From an uncultured Gammaproteobacteria bacterium (GTDB lineage Bacteria > Pseudomonadota > Gammaproteobacteria > UBA9214): DNA of 6,214 nt. Below the pieces are notes generated by a model that made no database searches, had not been told where the DNA came from, and was given only the letters and a program-made list of their open reading frames with translations. Position 1 is the first letter of the stretch. Every line of letters starts with the position of its first letter. A program made the position numbers and the translations under genes. Positions 5,468-6,214 of the stretch are shown here, piece by piece. Location: assembly GCA_905480305.1 (NCBI GenBank), contig CAJQPV010000246.1:1-6214 (forward strand). Reading direction: 5' to 3'.

Positions 5468-6214
5468 TCAGGGCGTGTTCTGGCTGGCAGCGTCAACCTG
5501 CTGTTCAAGCTCATCTGCCTGCCCGCCATTCAGGCCACGTATAACATCGACCAGTTGACGAGCCTGCACCATCATACCTTCATTGATCATGCGTACACCT
5601 GCATCATAATATGCAGCAGCAGCTTGTTCCCATTGACCTTGCGCAAAATACATATTACCAAGCTCGCCGTAGCCATCCGGATTATCCGGCTCCACCTCGA
5701 TCAACTGAAGGTAATATTTCTCTGCTCCTTCATAGTCACGCAGCCAGTAAGCTTCCCTGGCAGCAGCCAGCAATTCGTAAGCTGTCTTTGTTGTGCTGCC
5801 CTCGACTGCTTCAGCGGACAAATCCGAAGGCTGTGACGGCGGGGTTAATACTGACGGTTGAGATGGCTCAGCTTGCGGTGCTGGCTCACCCGGGATAACG
5901 GGCTCAGGCATTGTAGCGGGAGCCTCAGGCTCTGGATCAACAGCTTCAGGTTCAGGGGCCACCTGCCTGGCATAGTCTTCAGCAACCGGTGCAAGCGCGT
6001 CAGTTTCTTCCTGAACAGGCGCTTTGTCGGACGACCCTGCGGCATCTGCGGCCGGCGTAACAGCATCAGTCTGCTGCGGCGTCTCTTCTACCACAGGAGT
6101 AGATGAAACCACAGCCCCGCTGTCAACAGCCTGATAGTCCAAAGCAGCCTGGCCTCCAGAGTCAGATTCAACCTGGTCTGCCTGATCTGCCTGGTCTGCC
6201 TGGTCTGCCTGGTC
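5468..6214 (-). CDS. TPR protein with Pro/Glu/Ala-rich linker (N-terminus cut by window edge)
   Basis: The frame is open to the right edge, giving 248 codons in the window; the true start lies outside. The TTG at 6142 is in frame but has no reason to be the start. The visible part opens with about five DQA tripeptide repeats and continues through a long low-complexity stretch rich in Pro, Glu and Ala (PEPEAVDPEPEAP and similar). It ends in a folded segment with two TPR units at about 5788-5585: one around AYWLRDYEGAEKYYLQLI, the next around ELGNMYFAQGQWEQAAAAYY. A final pair of helices follows. TPRs form helical scaffolds that bind other proteins. Linkers of this type often bridge a membrane anchor and a distal domain, so an N-terminal TM outside the window is plausible but unseen. 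As first visible gene of the set, it may supply an adaptor for the DUF302, coiled-coil and GTPase proteins. Confidence 0.85.
   Translation of the reverse strand, partial: DQADQADQADQADQVESDSGGQAALDYQAVDSGAVVSSTPVVEETPQQTDAVTPAADAAGSSDKAPVQEETDALAPVAEDYARQVAPEPEAVDPEPEAPATMPEPVIPGEPAPQAEPSQPSVLTPPSQPSDLSAEAVEGSTTKTAYELLAAAREAYWLRDYEGAEKYYLQLIEVEPDNPDGYGELGNMYFAQGQWEQAAAAYYDAGVRMINEGMMVQARQLVDVIRGLNGGQADELEQQVDAASQNTP
6172..6214 (-). repeat. 9-bp tandem repeat encoding DQA, running off the window edge
   Basis: Four full units of CCTGGTCTG (one with an A for a G at 6185) and a partial fifth lie end to end, and more may follow beyond the edge. The unit length is a multiple of three, so gains or losses of units change the protein length by whole DQA triplets without shifting the frame. 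Near-identity between units suggests recent expansion by slippage. Confidence 0.8.

Overview
The window comes from a bacterial chromosome, most probably a gammaproteobacterium. The best evidence is a long-form RelA with the EFDD motif of gamma/betaproteobacterial RelA. The base composition is moderate, and the neighbouring DUF302-plus-TPR membrane genes are a combination I loosely associate with sulfur-oxidising Gammaproteobacteria (a memory-based inference, not proven here). Every gene I can support lies on the minus strand, so transcription runs from right to left. Both ends cut genes: the right edge removes the N-terminus of a TPR protein, and the left edge removes the last few residues of RelA.

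Layout in the direction of transcription. (1) 6214-5468: a TPR protein with a DQA tripeptide repeat and a long Pro/Glu/Ala-rich linker. (2) 5431-4823: a membrane-anchored DUF302 protein. (3) A compact intercistronic structure, made of a 12-bp palindrome and a 10-bp-stem hairpin. (4) 4727-4224: a small one-TM protein whose C-terminal part is an almost unbroken methionine-rich heptad coiled coil. (5) 4143-2590: a dynamin-like GTPase with a membrane hairpin. (6) 2589-2178: a 412-bp gene-free stretch packed with hairpins, including a REPIN-like inverted pair and TTTA-loop palindromes. (7) 2177-1: relA, open across all 725 codons in the window.

The four genes from 6214 to 2590 have short gaps (36 to 95 bp) and mostly good Shine-Dalgarno sites, and three of them have clear membrane segments. 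They look like one transcription unit encoding an inner-membrane assembly: a nucleotide-driven membrane-remodelling or scaffold GTPase, a coiled-coil partner, a periplasmic DUF302 domain with two cysteines, and a TPR adaptor. This joint function is inferred from order and topology only; I know of no characterised system with this composition. relA is probably transcribed separately from a promoter within the repeat-rich gap. Its HD domain keeps the residues needed for (p)ppGpp hydrolysis, unlike E. coli RelA.
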